Source: Strigamia acuminata (lineage: Eukaryota; Arthropoda; Chilopoda; Geophilomorpha; Linotaeniidae). Taken from it: a DNA stretch of 64,000 bases. Both the position numbers and the translations under genes were made by a program. The notes beneath the pieces are model-generated. The model was not told where the DNA came from. It saw only the letters and a list, made by a program, of their open reading frames with translations, and made no database searches. The stretch spans positions 992,001 through 1,056,000 of the forward strand of contig OX442317.1 of NCBI GenBank assembly GCA_949358305.1. The letters are read 5' to 3'. Shown here piece by piece: positions 45,041 to 58,577 of the stretch. Within the stretch, counting starts at the first letter, position 1. Each line of letters starts with the position of its first letter.

Positions 45041-47275
45041 GTAAAAATTAAAAATAGAAAATAAAAAATAAAAATAAATAAATGTAAAAATAGTGGGAAA
45101 ATTTTAATTTTGGTTTTTTGTGGAGGGAAATGGTGAATTAAATTTGCGCTTTTATCTTTCCATCTATTTCTGTGCAGTTATAGGAAACTGTTATTTTCTT
45201 CCATGTTTGTTAAGCTGCCCCTGAGGCTTTGCTGCGTTGCATCTTGGAAATGAAATTATTTTTCGTGGCCGCCAAATAAGAAGGAAGGAATTTTTTATTT
45301 TTTTTATTTTTTATTTATTATTATTTTTTTAAAAATATTTTTGCTTACAGAAGATGAATCTAGGATGTTTCGGGGCAATTTAAAATTGTGGAGTGAACTA
45401 ACCCGAGGTGGGCGCGCTGTGAATTGTAGTCCGAAATGGAAAAGGTTTAATGTTTAATGCGCACAAATTGTGATTAAAGTGCTGATGGAATGGGGAGTTA
45501 TGGCACGTGATGAATATTGTGTGAATTTTGCACTGTTGCGTTGCGTTTTTCATATTTGTGGAGTTTTTTTGTTTTGGATCGAAGATAAACTCGAATTTAT
45601 TGCATTTTATGCATAAAAGTTTTACAACTCTCTCGCGAATTCCGACTTCACGTGATATCACTCATGATTAACCTGAAAATTCATTATTTAGCCGCCATTT
45701 TTTAATACCTTGAATAGAAAATTAAATGCAAAACGTAATTAAATTCAACTGAAGGCGAGTTTAGTGAGAGTTTTAAGCAGTTTACACGTTAAAAAATCAT
45801 GATAATTTCATCATCGTGAAAATTTACAACAAGAAAATGGAAAATTACTGAAAATTACTACAAAGGCTTAAAAAATGAGTAAGAATGGTAAATGCTCATC
45901 TCCCAACGCGTAAAAATTAAATAATAAAAAATAATAATAATAATAAAGAAGAAAAAATGTAAGTGGAGACGACAGACGTAGTGAGGTCGTTGCACCACCT
46001 GCACCAGTACCAACACCAGCACCGTGTGCCCCATCAGCGCGTTTGTGCAAGTCCAAGGTGAAGATCAATACGGAAAGCCGCCATTGATCTGCTTCTCACC
46101 GACCTTAGCGTCCAGGAGAAACGAATCGAAGCGCAAGTCGCGCATCGCCGCTCTGTGGTGCGAACGAAAGCGCTCCGTCGTGCGGTAAAAAAAAAGGCGA
46201 GGAATTTGCAAAGCGAACTAGGAGACGAACGAAACTAATCGTAGCGTTTGCACTCGTTTTGGCGCACGACGCGACGCCGAGCGTCGACGCAACCCTTGCT
46301 CGTGGGTGTGGTTGCGTCTTCCAGGACGAGCAAAGCGATGCTCCACATATGGCGTCCGTGGCGATTGGACGTGTGAAGATTGGACGTGAATTGGCCGTCT
46401 AGTAAGGTGACTAGTGATTTTCGAGTCGCATGCAACACGTAATGACGTGGCGTTGCTAATTCTTAGGCCTTTAGCAGGGCAGTTTGACGCGGTGCACGTT
46501 TGCAACTCGAAGGGTGGTGCAACGCAGATGGAGAAAATCGGACGTGCGATTGACTTGTAACGAGGAAACTCACCTGACCGATCGATGTGTTGCTCCTGAG
46601 TGCGATCAAATTATCAGCCGCCGTGTACGTGTACGCGGGTCCGTGGATGCAAGAAATGTGGGCAACGGGACGAAGAGCTGCGCAAGAACTGAACTGAACA
46701 ACCTATATTTGTTTGTTTGTTTGTTTGTTAATTAATTGCGAATTGTTGCGTGAATTTGTGTGCTAGACTGTATGTAGTGCAAGGTTTTGCAAATTAGTTG
46801 TAATAATTGGGTAAATCGAAGCTCTTGCGCTTGCGCTTGCGTCGGCGGAGGGCGCCACTTGGGTGCGGTGGATCGATCGGAGCTGTTGGCGTGTGCAAGT
46901 GTGTGTGTACTGAGAGCGGAGCGGCAGTCAGTGCGCGCGCGCGTGTCGAGCAGCCGCGATTTTTCGCCCGCCTGCCCCGAGGATATACTTCGCATGAAGA
47001 ACGACGTGGACAACCAGTGGATGCAATTAACCAAACTGCGTGCGGCGGGGGAGAGTTGGGCGGTGATGTGTGGCTCCCCCGCCGCCACACTCGTGGTTTA
47101 GGTACGTGACGTGAGAAGGAGAGCGACGCTCGCTTTTAGTGTTTTATCGGATAGCATTGACACGTCAATGCAATTTTGGTGCCTTGTAGTGCCGTCTTGA
47201 AGTCATAATCATCCGTTGGCATAATTTGTTTGACGCCTCCTCCCAACGAGGTGTTCGTTTCGAGAGTGTGACGTC
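45041..47275 (+). promoter_or_regulatory. GC-rich region upstream of the giant exon, possible promoter and 5-prime UTR
   Basis: AT-rich to about 45950, then strongly GC- and CpG-rich to 47275. A Pro-rich open stretch at 45960-46086 ends in a stop. A 104-codon open frame (46787-47101) ends MKNDVDNQWMQLTKLRAAGE then SWAVMCGSPAATLVV, with a possible donor right after its stop (TTTAG then GTACGTGA). It could be an upstream ORF in the leader. A palindromic TGACGTCA overlaps the giant exon's ATG (47269-47276). Confidence 0.4.
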
Positions 47276-50200
47276 ATGAATCTGGATACGATGAAGACGT
47301 CCAGTCCCTCCAACACGTCCACCTACGCCACTAGTATCGACACCTTGTTGCAGGATTACATGGAGCGCTTGGCAACCCGGCTCAACATCCTGGACACCGA
47401 GTTGAGATACGCGTGGAGGGCGCTGGACATGTTGTCGCAGGAGTACATTAAGATGTGGGAACGGCTCGAGAAGTTGGAGATACTCTTGTACGAGCAGCAA
47501 GCAGTGATTGGCCAGTTGTTGGACATTTGCGCCGTGGACGAGCCCAAGTCGTCGGCGTCGTCCGTCGCGGCCAACGTATCGAACGAGGCTGCCAGCGTCA
47601 CCGCCGCGTCCGTGTCTGTTCGACCTTCGGGTGTCACTCAGGAGGAAGTTCAAGAACCGTCCACTGTCTTGTCGTCCAGCGTGGATGCGCCGCCGAGCGT
47701 AGACGGCGACCGCAAGTTGCCCGACGAAGCATTTTACCGCAGCTTGAACAACGCGCATCGCGACAATTTGTCGCAGATCTCGGGCTCCACCGACCTGGAG
47801 TTGGATTTTCCCGACTGGGATTTGTCGGAGCAGGAAAGCCACAGTTTGGAGCAGGACATCAAAGACATTTGGGACAAGGGTCCCAGCCCCGGTGCATCTT
47901 CTGTCGATGTGTATACAGCCAAAGATTATCAGGAATACAAGGGCGAGCTCTCGTGCGTAAGTGACCACGATCTGGCTGAATTGGATAAACTTTCAGGTAG
48001 TCTTCGGCAAGTGGGCAATGACAAGGGATCTTCGTTGAGCACTTCGGGCATTTTGACCAACAAGGACAATGATGTCGTGATTGATGTGGACAATTGGAGT
48101 TTCAGCATTCACTCTTCGGATTCTGGCATGCTGTCTAGCAGTGGATGCAAACTGGGTTCGGACGAGGCAACCGACAGGGACTTGACGTCTTTGGGCAGTT
48201 ACCGTTCGTTGTCACCCAAATCACCGTCACCGAACTTTTTGGGTCGCAAAGTAAGCTCTCCGATACCGATACAGAAAAGGCACGACATGGTCAAGACCGT
48301 GGACACGTCGTCATATCGGTTGTCAAGTCCAACCTATCGCGCCATGTCGCCAGTTCCACCAAAGTCGCCATCTGGTTTGAAAAGCATTTCGCCGGCAAAG
48401 TCTCCGACTCAAAGAATTACATTGCCCGTCTCGCCAACACTAAGAGTCGTCTCGCCAACACTGAGAAGTGCATCGCCAATAATGAGAAGCGTGTCTCCGA
48501 GTTTGGGGCAAACTAATCTACTCTCCATGTCCACTTCATCTCCCAAGAGATCGCCGATGCCATCACCAACAAGACGAGCACTATCACCAATCATCAAAGC
48601 ACCATCCCCATCCAGACGCATTGCATCACCGAGTCATAGGTCGTCACCTACTTACCCGATTGATACCGAATACAAGACTTGTTCTTCATTGCCTATGGAA
48701 ATGGTACAATTAAAGTCTGGCTCTCAGAGAAAATTGCATAGTGGCTACTATGTGGCTGCAAATGATGCGAGACAAGTCACTCACACGAATCTACAAAATC
48801 GAGCAGCTGCACTTGCTCAAGAGGCAATGGTCTACCGGTCTTCAATGAGAGTACCATCAACAACTCACATCCACCAACCTACTGGACACCATCATATGAC
48901 GAGTGAAAGAATCTATCCTTATGGATATGCACCTTCAGCTCAAATGTTGGAAGCAAGAGGATATCCTGTGCATTTTCCAACACCCCAGTATGCAACTGCA
49001 CCCACGTGTGACGTAAGGCAACCACCTACACTTCCCAACGCATCCATGTACGATATGAGACCGACACCAGCACATGCTAATGCACCCATGTACGAAGCGA
49101 GACAAACGCCTGCACATACTAATGCACCCATGTATGATGTGAGAACATCAGCCACTCACTCGCCGGAGCTGTATTGGCACATAGGCTCGCCCAAAAAGTC
49201 TGCTTACAAAACATATTACACGGCTTACGACGCTTCTACCGGAGGTTATGTGTACTCTGGTTCACCCAAAGCTTCTCATAAAATGTCCTATCATTTGCCA
49301 TCTAAAGTACAGCAAGAGTGGATTGGTAATTACGGCACAGCGCCGCCGTCAATGCAAGGGACAGGTGTGAGGACAATTCCAAAACCACACGTACGTGGAG
49401 AAGTGTACGTTCAGGCGAGAGGTTCAGCACCCATACCAATTGCAGCACATCGAAGGCGCGACGCAAATTTGAACATTGTGTCTGGAACTCATTCTGCTCC
49501 ACCTAACTTAATGATGACTGGTATGCAAGGTGGGCATATTGATGCTGTACATGGACCCATAGATGTCATGCAGGGTCCTCTGACTGGAAGCTTAATGTCG
49601 ATGGAATCCATTCTTCTGGCTGCCAGTAACACACCGAGTCAACAACCACACGCAACTTGTGAAACGAAACAGATGTGGGATGTAATGTCGCATCAGCAGA
49701 GAAGGCATCCAATGGATCAATACCAAAAACCAAGGGAGCAGCAATACAGACCGATGCTGCCTGAAGAAACCCAAGAAAGCTTACAGTCTTTTATGACAAG
49801 AAATATAGTTGTATCCGATTCGTCTGGATATATAACAATTGCTGGTGGTACACTTAAGGACAATGAACAAGTACCACCCCTGACAGAAGAACATTCAAAA
49901 AAGAAAAAAGGACGCAGGGGCAGTCTAGTGTCTGCGGTGTCTCAATGGATACCTTCGTTAGGAGACATGCGACGTATCGGCAGTGCCTCTTCACTGCACG
50001 GAAATGAACATCCATTGTTTGGAAGCTTGCGTAGGTCAAAATCTGCTCGCTCAGCGACGAAATTACCGCAGCAAGAACCAACTAGTGGCACACCATCGAG
50101 TGGTGGTTCTACAACCTCTCTACAATCAAAGAGCAAAAGGCGTGGAAGTCTGAAAGTTTTGACCAGCATGACTGGACTTTTGTCCAAAGTGAGGCGAAAA

Positions 50201-51820
50201 GGCAGTTCGCAATCGCTGCCGGACACCGAGGATACAGCAGAAGAATGGCCGCAAGTACGTACACGCAGAGGAAGCTTCCAGATGCGGTCGCAGCCTATAT
50301 TGTCATCTGAAGTAGATCTTTTAGATGAAGACGTAAGCGACATGTTTGCCACTATGCCAACAACTCAAACAAAAGCAGATGCCGATGCACTGTCAGAAAC
50401 AACTTCTATCAAAACAGCGACCAGCAGTGGAGGTGCTGTTACTGGCACTTCAGCAGCACTGTCAGGTTCAAGAGAGTTTGCAGTATCACGAGCCCTTGGA
50501 AAATATAGACAAAGGCAGAGCTCTTCCGGGCCTTCAGATGTTGAGCAGGGAAGTGCCCAAGAAGAGGAGGACGCTGACAGCCGCGGTAAAAAGAAAAATG
50601 GACAGGTTCGGCATGAAAAGAGTTGGGACGACATGCCCGACACTACATCGTTATCCGACGTGGGCGAGTGGACGAGCAGCATCAAGTCGGAGGAGAGCGA
50701 AGACGCATTTACTGCCGTGAGTGACGAAAAAACGTCACCGCTGGAAATGAAAGCCGTAGACGCACAAAAAAAGAGAGATGTGCCAATACCGAAACCCAGA
50801 CGTGAACTACCCGTGCCTAAAGAGAGAAAAGTAGTAGGTGCACAAGAAGAAATAGAAATAGCCAGGAGATCCCAAGTATCATTCAAGCATCAAGATGAGA
50901 TAAGGGGCTCCAGTGAAGATGCGCTGGATATTTTTGACGCGAGCGACGTCAATCATTTGTTTCCGACAATCCAAGTGAAAGGTGATATCGATAAGCGTGA
51001 GCCAAGAGTCTTTCGAGCGGGCGATCAAGTCAGCCCAAAGTCTGTATTAGCAAGTGGATCTCACACTTCAAGCAGCCAAGACATTATGGGTGATTTTGTA
51101 GACGATGTGATAACCAGTACCAAGTCAATAGATGATAATTTGACCGCTAGTTATGTGTCGACAGAATCAGCCATTTTCTCTTGTTCCATCAACGACGAGC
51201 GACGCGACACAATCAACATATTAGAGACGGATCATCAAAAAGTGGTGGACAGACCCGAATCAACAGAATCTGCATTTCATTCTGGTGGAGAAGCCTTCGT
51301 TAGTCCTCGGCAAGATTCCATGGATTTAATAAGTCCCAGAAGCTCGTCAGCTTCATCCGGAGAGACTGGTGGACCGGACATCAGTGGCCCCGAAGACCTA
51401 TCGAGCGAAGAAGAGAGGACTGCAGAGCAAAAGACGGCTAAGAAGGAAAAGCCACAAAAAATGAAGGAGACTGTCGATTTACCTCAAGAGATTTCTCAGG
51501 AACATTCCAAACACGTTGAGCATTTATTAACGAGACAAGAAGAAGAAGAAGACGAGCTAAGAGAAAAACAAATGTTGTCTCACAAAACGAACGTCGAATA
51601 TTCTGCAAGTCCTCCCGCTTCTGCCTTAGGTCCTTCGAGCGAAGGAGCAACAGCCGCATCACCATCCGAAGAACCTCCCATGACACCTCTCCAGGGTGCT
51701 GGTTTACTGAGGGCCATTAAAAGTCAAGATGGTAGCCAAGATGGCGGTTCCAGTCGGTGGAAGCTGATCAAAGCTCTCAAGGATAAAAGCATGGAAGACA
51801 AAAAATATGCATCAGAAACA
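47276..51820 (+). CDS. giant 1515-codon open exon, candidate alternative N-terminus of unc-13
   Basis: One uninterrupted exon from ATG to a donor (GCATCAGAAACA then GTAAGC), ending in phase 0. The start is a predicted coiled coil (IDTLLQDYMERLATRLNILD, then RLEKLEILLYEQQ; residues 20-85). Residues about 305-470 are a dense Ser-Pro repeat (SPTLR, SPIMR, SPSRR). Residues about 570-620 have MYD-x-R-x-TPAHANAP repeats. Three RRGS motifs lie near 49913, 50138 and 50264, and a proline motif PIPKPRRELPVPK lies near 50786. It ends GSSRWKLIKALKDKSMEDKK, a basic helix with tryptophan placed like the one ending unc-13 exon 12. Most of it would be disordered. Alternative reading: a separate large scaffold gene. 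Confidence 0.6.
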
Positions 51821-54800
51821 GTAAGCATTTCAAAATTTTATCTCAACTACGTTCCTTCTTTTATTTCGCGCCAGTTTTCGCACTGATTTCGCCGCGTCCT
51901 TAAATAAGAGCTTCGAACAATCCCCCCGATAGGTTTGGGTGCATTGTATACTGTATCTCCATTTTGGTTTGAAGGGTAGAAAGAAATATTGAAATATTGA
52001 ATAATAATAAAGTGTGGTTGTGATTTAGCCATTGTCATTGCTCGCTTTGCGAAAGTGAGTACTGACATTGGCTACCTCTTTGAAACATTTAGCTGAAGAT
52101 GCTGAAGTACAAACTCCGAAGGCAATATTATTTATTGATTGATTGATTTATTTCTTTACTACGAGAGCAAATGTTATTTGAAAAAGTAGTTTAGTCATAA
52201 ACAAAGGTCTAGTCTAGTCTATACTGTTTGTTTTAGTCAGTCAATTTTTTTGTATATGATTGTCACTGTTCATTGTTGTTGAATCTATAAATTTGTGTCG
52301 TTCGTGTGGCCTCCTCAGCACTAACTTCCGGTGTCGTGTTAATCATTGTTATTTTGGGCACCATAATGATTTTAAGCTGAGTATACGACATCATCAATAC
52401 AAATAATTTGCAAATTGTTTGTAAGTGTTTCATTTTGCACAATATCCTGATACTGTAATAATAATAATAATGATAATAATCATCTGATGGTAAAGACCCT
52501 TTTTGAGGTGTGTTTGAAATTTTCGCGCCATTTTCTGGCACAAAAAGAGAAAGTTAGATGTATCGGAGGATTTCCTTAGTTCTTCCTCAAACTGATTTAT
52601 TTTCTCCTATCAAACAATAACTGCATTCAGTATTGACGGCTTAAAGTGACATTACTCACTTGTATTAATCACGACACAAAAGCCACGAAAGTCACCTCGG
52701 CTTTGAATACTGAAAGCCGCCATTGTTTCCTTTGTCTTTTCTTTGTATGTCGGCTTATACGGCTTTAGTTTCTACATTTGTACATCCATTTTACCAATGA
52801 TAATAACTTTTCTTGTAATTGATTTTTTTTGTTTGGTTGCAATTGTTTCGCCATTTTTGCCATTACTCTTTATTTTCTTCTAAATCACGGGCAATGCAAT
52901 TTCTATTTGTTTTGTTAGAGTGATCATTTATTACTCATTCTATGACATTAAACATGGATAGGGGTGGGTAAATGACCAACTCGAGCCGGCAGTGCAAGTG
53001 CATTCGCTGCCAAATGAGCACCCATCAACTTTGCTTTTATTGCCATTGTTGCAATAGTAAAATTAGTTTAGAAGAAGTCGTGCCAGGTGGTTGGTGTTGA
53101 GAAAAAGCAGAGTCGTCCTAGGGTGCACGTGTTAAACTCATTAGCACTCATTAGGCAAATTTAGAAGGGAAAATAGGTCGAACTTTAATTAGATTGGTCA
53201 AGATTTGAGAACATTCAGGCACGGGCCTTGGGTCACCACCACTACTCCAATTAGCATAAATTTAACACCAAACGCACTGACAGTTAAACCACACACATTT
53301 GACACGAGTTTACGCGAAATTTACTTTTATCTTAATTGCTGCAACTACGTTAGGTTACACCATCGGCGATTCTTGAGCCTAGTTAGGATTTACATTCCAA
53401 TTTGTATGTGGATGCCCCCCCCCCCCCCCACACTGAGCAGAAACAAAAAAAATATACTTAAAGATCAGTTCTTCGGTTCTCTTTCTGAATTCCAATTTTG
53501 TAAACGGAAAAATATTTGGCTAGCAATTGAGTAACTGAATAAATAATTGAATGTAAATTCGTGGTAGAGAGAGAAGCCCAATATGCTTGAAATTGATTAT
53601 TCACTTCCATACAAGTGCCACAATGAAATGCAATTGAGCATTTGCGGCTTTCGGTGCATATCCCACTATGCCTTAAAAGTTGTGTTTTGATTAGATTCAC
53701 CTGCGTATTGCATAGGGTAATGTTTAGTTTCCGCCATTGCTATGCACTGTTTTAATTGTGGGTGCACCAGAATGGTTCTGAAAGATTTGTGTGATCAATA
53801 GCTGAGTTGTTCACTTCGAAAATGGGCTTCCCCATTTGTTTTACTATCCTGTTTTCCCTTCTTTTTCTAACGTGCAGGAAACGTGGGCATTGTAATTGGA
53901 TTTTTTGATTCTTTGTGGTCATTTACTCATTAATTCAGTCGGTAAAAAGCATCATTAACTCTGTAGATTACATCTGCACATAATAAATTAAAACTGTCAT
54001 TAGTTTCTATGGTATTTACAAATATAATAATGAAATAAATAAATATACAGACAGACAAGTGGAAGAAAGTAGTTTCAGATGTTGGATGTTACTTTTTGAA
54101 ATGCTTTAATGGACAAATACAAATTGTTTTTTGGGTTTTTTGGAAATTTGACTCTAAATCAATCAACTGCCAGAATAGGAATAAATTTGAATAAAGAATT
54201 TTCTAAGAAAAGAAGAACCAATAATAATTGATAAAAAAATATACGAAATATATTGAATTATATAGTCAATAACATGCAAATGAATTGGAACTACTACTTT
54301 AATACTGTGCTGTACACATGTTGTTGAATAGTGCATCAGGCAAGCCCCAATTGTAAACTTCCCTTCTGAGAAATCCATGTGAGTTCTAAAACAAAACAAT
54401 CATTCCCAACAGCATTTGTCTGCCTCAGCCTCAGCCTCAGCCTCTGCTTAGTCAGCCCTGTTATTTCCACATGTCTACTCCGCTAGCTCTATTATTTTGT
54501 TGCCAATTTCAATTTCCCCCCTTAGTCTCTTGGGCCCAGTGTGCATCTAAATAATCTGGTCTTCCATGTGCCCCTCAATTTTGCTTGCTCTTTCGCGTGC
54601 CCTGTTAAATGAAAGCACATGTTGTTGTAATGGATTGTCTTTAACGTGTAATTTATATAGTACGTAGAACTATTCTTGAGAATCGTTTTAACCTTGTTAA
54701 AAGTGTAGGTTTTTGTGGTGTTTGAATGTACTCTGTTGTTGAACTCTTTGAATTCAAAGTAGAAATAAAATAAAATGATGTCATTGTCTAGAGATTGTTT

Positions 54801-57800
54801 GAACCGCTTGGTGAGTGTCACATGATGCTTGCGAACCAATCAAATTGCTCGATGCGCCCACGTGACAGTCTGGAACCAATCAAAATTTTAAATTTATTAG
54901 CACATTCAAAGTTTATGTTTTTGACGTTTGTATAAACGGAATGGACACCAAAACCACGCGGGAGTTGTTATTGAAGTGGTTTATGACTGCTTTTTTGGTT
55001 TTTACATGCAAATTCAAAATGGCTGCCAAGAAAGTTAGATCTAAGGGTCAAACGTTTGGTGTCCATTCAGATGAAAAATTTGCAAATTTCAAGCAAAATG
55101 ATTTAGTTTGGAGAGAGTCGCACATTCTCTCAAACGCTGCAAAAGGAATAGAATAAAGGTAAAAAGAAAACGTTTGAATTGCGAGGCGTTTAGTAAAGCT
55201 GAGCTTAGTGACGTTTACACTGGCTTTGTATCTTGTCTTGTCGACATGTAAACGTGATTGATATGACCGGAGTTGCCAATGAAAGCCATGTGTGGTTGTG
55301 GTTGTAATGTCGGTCAGTCGTTATTACAATCGCCGCCATTGGGTTCTCGTCGCACTAAAAAGCAGCTGTTTTCATAAAACTGCAGAAGTGCGCTGGAATA
55401 AAGATGCGAGTAATTTATGGAAAACATTTATCCGGATAAGAGCGAGTTTTTCGAGATGAAAATTATTGACGTTTAAAAAACTAATCTTTAATCGCTCGGA
55501 TAACAGACCGAAGGTTACCATGGCGACGAAAATTCTCAAGTTTGGCATTGTTTTTTTAAAGATTTTCGAATTTGTTGAGAATTGATTAAAATTTTCTGAA
55601 ATTCTTTCAATTTTTTTTTTTTTAAACATTTTCCAAAATATTTTCATTAATCGCTCACAACGATCAGCGCCACGCAGTGGCAAAATTCAAAAACGAGTTT
55701 TTATCACTATTTGCACAAAACAATCTCGTTCTTTTACTCCAAATTGAGTAATAATACACCCGTCTTAACCGGTGAAATGATTCCCTCCAAATTGGTCCAT
55801 TGGAAAAATCCACTCGGGGAGATAGATTTCTTACAACTTTTGGGCACACTTAATGGCCTATCTCTCTCTCTTGTGGCGGATAAATCCTTTTTCTCATTTT
55901 TCCTTCTTATTTGATACCCCTAGACTCTCAAATCATTTATTTCTCAACCTCGACGAATTCGACTATCCTTTCAACTTCTTTTCTCTGAATTTCATTAATT
56001 GGTGAATCGGTGTCCATTTAAACATCAAAAAACACCGATACATTCTAAACCAGACGTGCAATTGAAGGTGAAGAACGTCCATTTCTCATCTGCTTCAAGT
56101 TTCAAGACACACGCGACGCCCTCATTTAACAATTGTTTGCAGAATTATCGTTTTAGCTAATTAAATTTAAGCTGCAAAGCTGAAAAGCTGAAGACTCGAC
56201 TAATGGAATTTGGTGTTGAATTCTGTGCGGTTGCAAAAGCTGCCGGAGAGTGCCTGCTGCTAATGCATAAAACATAGCACCCGTCTGCATACAAATATAA
56301 GACGTACAAAGTCACTGTCAATATGTACATTGAATTTCCGCTAGGAAACGTTATATTATCAATTTTGAATTACCGACCTGAATATTTGTATATTTCTTTT
56401 TCTGGCGTGTGCAAAGAGAATTTATAAACACCCCGCAAGGTATTCCGTCAATCAGTTTTCGGTTCGTATGACCAAATGCGTAAAACCAACTTTAAGCGAA
56501 TTCGAAGTCCGCCATGCGCGGAATAACGATGCGAGGCCACTTTAGAAAAATATAATGTAATATATAAAATTAGTAGGAAAAAAAAAAATTTTCTCTTGTA
56601 AGAGGTGGTGGAACCAGGGGAATAATGAGTATAAAGTTTGAGTTGGGCATTTTAAAATTTATTTTGTTAAATAGATGCCATTTTGGATTTTATAGTGTAA
56701 TATTGTAGGCAGTCTCTCCGGGTTTAATTCTAGCGCAGTGGATGATGACCCGAGAGAGTTGATACGTCTATGGAACACCACCAGATTTATATTAGGTCTA
56801 AGTTTTATTAAAAGTGCGCTTTAAAACAGTCCAAACTCAAAGTTTTGAATCATTTATTCGCTAATGGTGTGTGGCAGCCGCACGTTTGGCTTAAAAGTTG
56901 GCATAACGTGAGATTTGAGCATTTTGAAAGCGTTAATCCAATAGTCACTACGCTGGGATTTGAGCCGTTTTAAACGTCCTGTTTATCTTTTCACACGTTT
57001 TAATACCCACCGACGGTTTGTTTTGCACACAAAAAAATTTTTTTTTTAAATGTGGGATACAGTAATGGCCGCCTCTAGGAAAACAAAAGAAATCTTGACA
57101 AATGACGGTCGTTTATCTGCAAGACAAACAGTTTCCCTTCCTGCCATGCAGAACGCTTGAAACGAGGGTCTTAAATTTGATCCAGTGAATCACGGGAGAT
57201 TCTGGACAAAACCACACGTCGGTTGATGTTTTTGCCAACCGGAAATTAAACTGAATCAATGTGACAAGCGTGGAAAGAAAAAATGCAAAAGTCGTGCCGG
57301 GCGGGGAAGCCCTGCACGACAATAACCCGAGAAGGGATGGGGCAGCAAGTGGAGTTGGCGACGAAGCAAAGTTTGCTTTCTTATTCGCATCACGAGAAGG
57401 CAATCTGCTGATGGTCGATGACGTTAACCCATTTATAATTTAGATTGTAAATAATTGATAATAATGGAAAAGGGAAGTAAAGGTTCGTAAAAGGCTCCTC
57501 AAATAATGCAACCGCTCGTTTGATCCTTTCCTTTCCTCTTCTCTTCTCTTCGCTTATAATTTCTTTGAAAAGTTAACTTTAATCGCGTCGTAAAACATGT
57601 CAAATTGAGTGAAACATTTCATCGCTCCGTACTTACAAGAACACTTGTGCCAACACGATTATGACGTCATTTATCCGCCCTTTTCTTGCACTCGGAGCTC
57701 GTTGTGTGACATCACACAATCATTGGCGGGTGGAATAATGGAGGGGGTGTGGGGCATGGATTTCGGCAGTGCGCCAAAAGAGCCACAGATGGGCTCGGGG

Positions 57801-58577
57801 GCAACAGATGGCTCTAGTGAACACGTGACGTGTGTAATAAGTCAGGATTTTAATTTAGCCGTGTCCACTAACTCAACCGGAATTGTTTGGACCTGTTTGC
57901 TCTGCACGTGATGGGCACGATGATTTGTGCGTCCACGCTCGAAAAATTTGATTTTGGGGCCGTGGGTCCACGAAAATGTGCACAAATTGGCGTTTGTGCA
58001 CGTTTAGCCCTTTGCGAGCTGTGCAGGAAAGCCAAGCGAGTGTGGATGCAGAATGAAGGTGTTTTCGCCTCTCTTACTATGTTTCCATGCGGTCCTTAAT
58101 ATTTCTTTGGGGAGTTTTATCTCCTTCCCTTCGGTTTTCATGTACCTATCGGCTTTATACGGCTCCATTCAATCCGATCCTGGAGGTGATAGAAGGGAAA
58201 AGCGAGTGTGTGCACTAGCGCTGTCGAAAAATCTCGAATCTGACTTTCCACCAACTGCATTTCTTTTTTTCCATTCAATTCGTCGCTTTTGTTGGTTTAT
58301 TACGACTCGGATTAATCCGTCTGCGGACTGCTGCCGGGAAATTTAGTGTCAACAGTTTGCTAACTCGAAGGGAAAAAATATTATTTTGTTCAATAATGTC
58401 GTGTTGTGCGTGTGCTGTCTTGTCGTGCAACTTGGCGTGTTTTGATGCAGGAAATTAACTTGTATGGATTTGGATTTGGATTTGGATGTGATGTGACCAA
58501 AATGTGGTTTAATTGAAGGAAATGTTTGAATTTGGTCATGAGGGTTTGATCACTGCCCATTGTTTGCTCATTAGATC
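51821..58577. other. long stretch without recognised exon
   Basis: If the unc-13 interpretation holds, this is intron. It contains a C-run at 53416-53430, a CCTCAG microsatellite near 54423-54445, several TGAATAAATAAAT-like AT stretches, and a TGACGTCA at 57662-57669 within a GC-richer block (57600-58350) that could be regulatory. Short open frames on both strands show no family resemblance. Confidence 0.45.
57662..57669. promoter_or_regulatory. palindromic TGACGTCA (CRE-type) site
   Basis: Lies in a locally GC-rich block with further ACGTGACGTG sequence near 57822. The motif is seen directly; function is inferred. Confidence 0.3.

Noticed and set aside
47165-47968. 267-codon minus-strand open frame opposite the giant exon
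   Set aside because: It is the shadow of a GC-rich coding exon; no family resemblance and no splice or promoter support.
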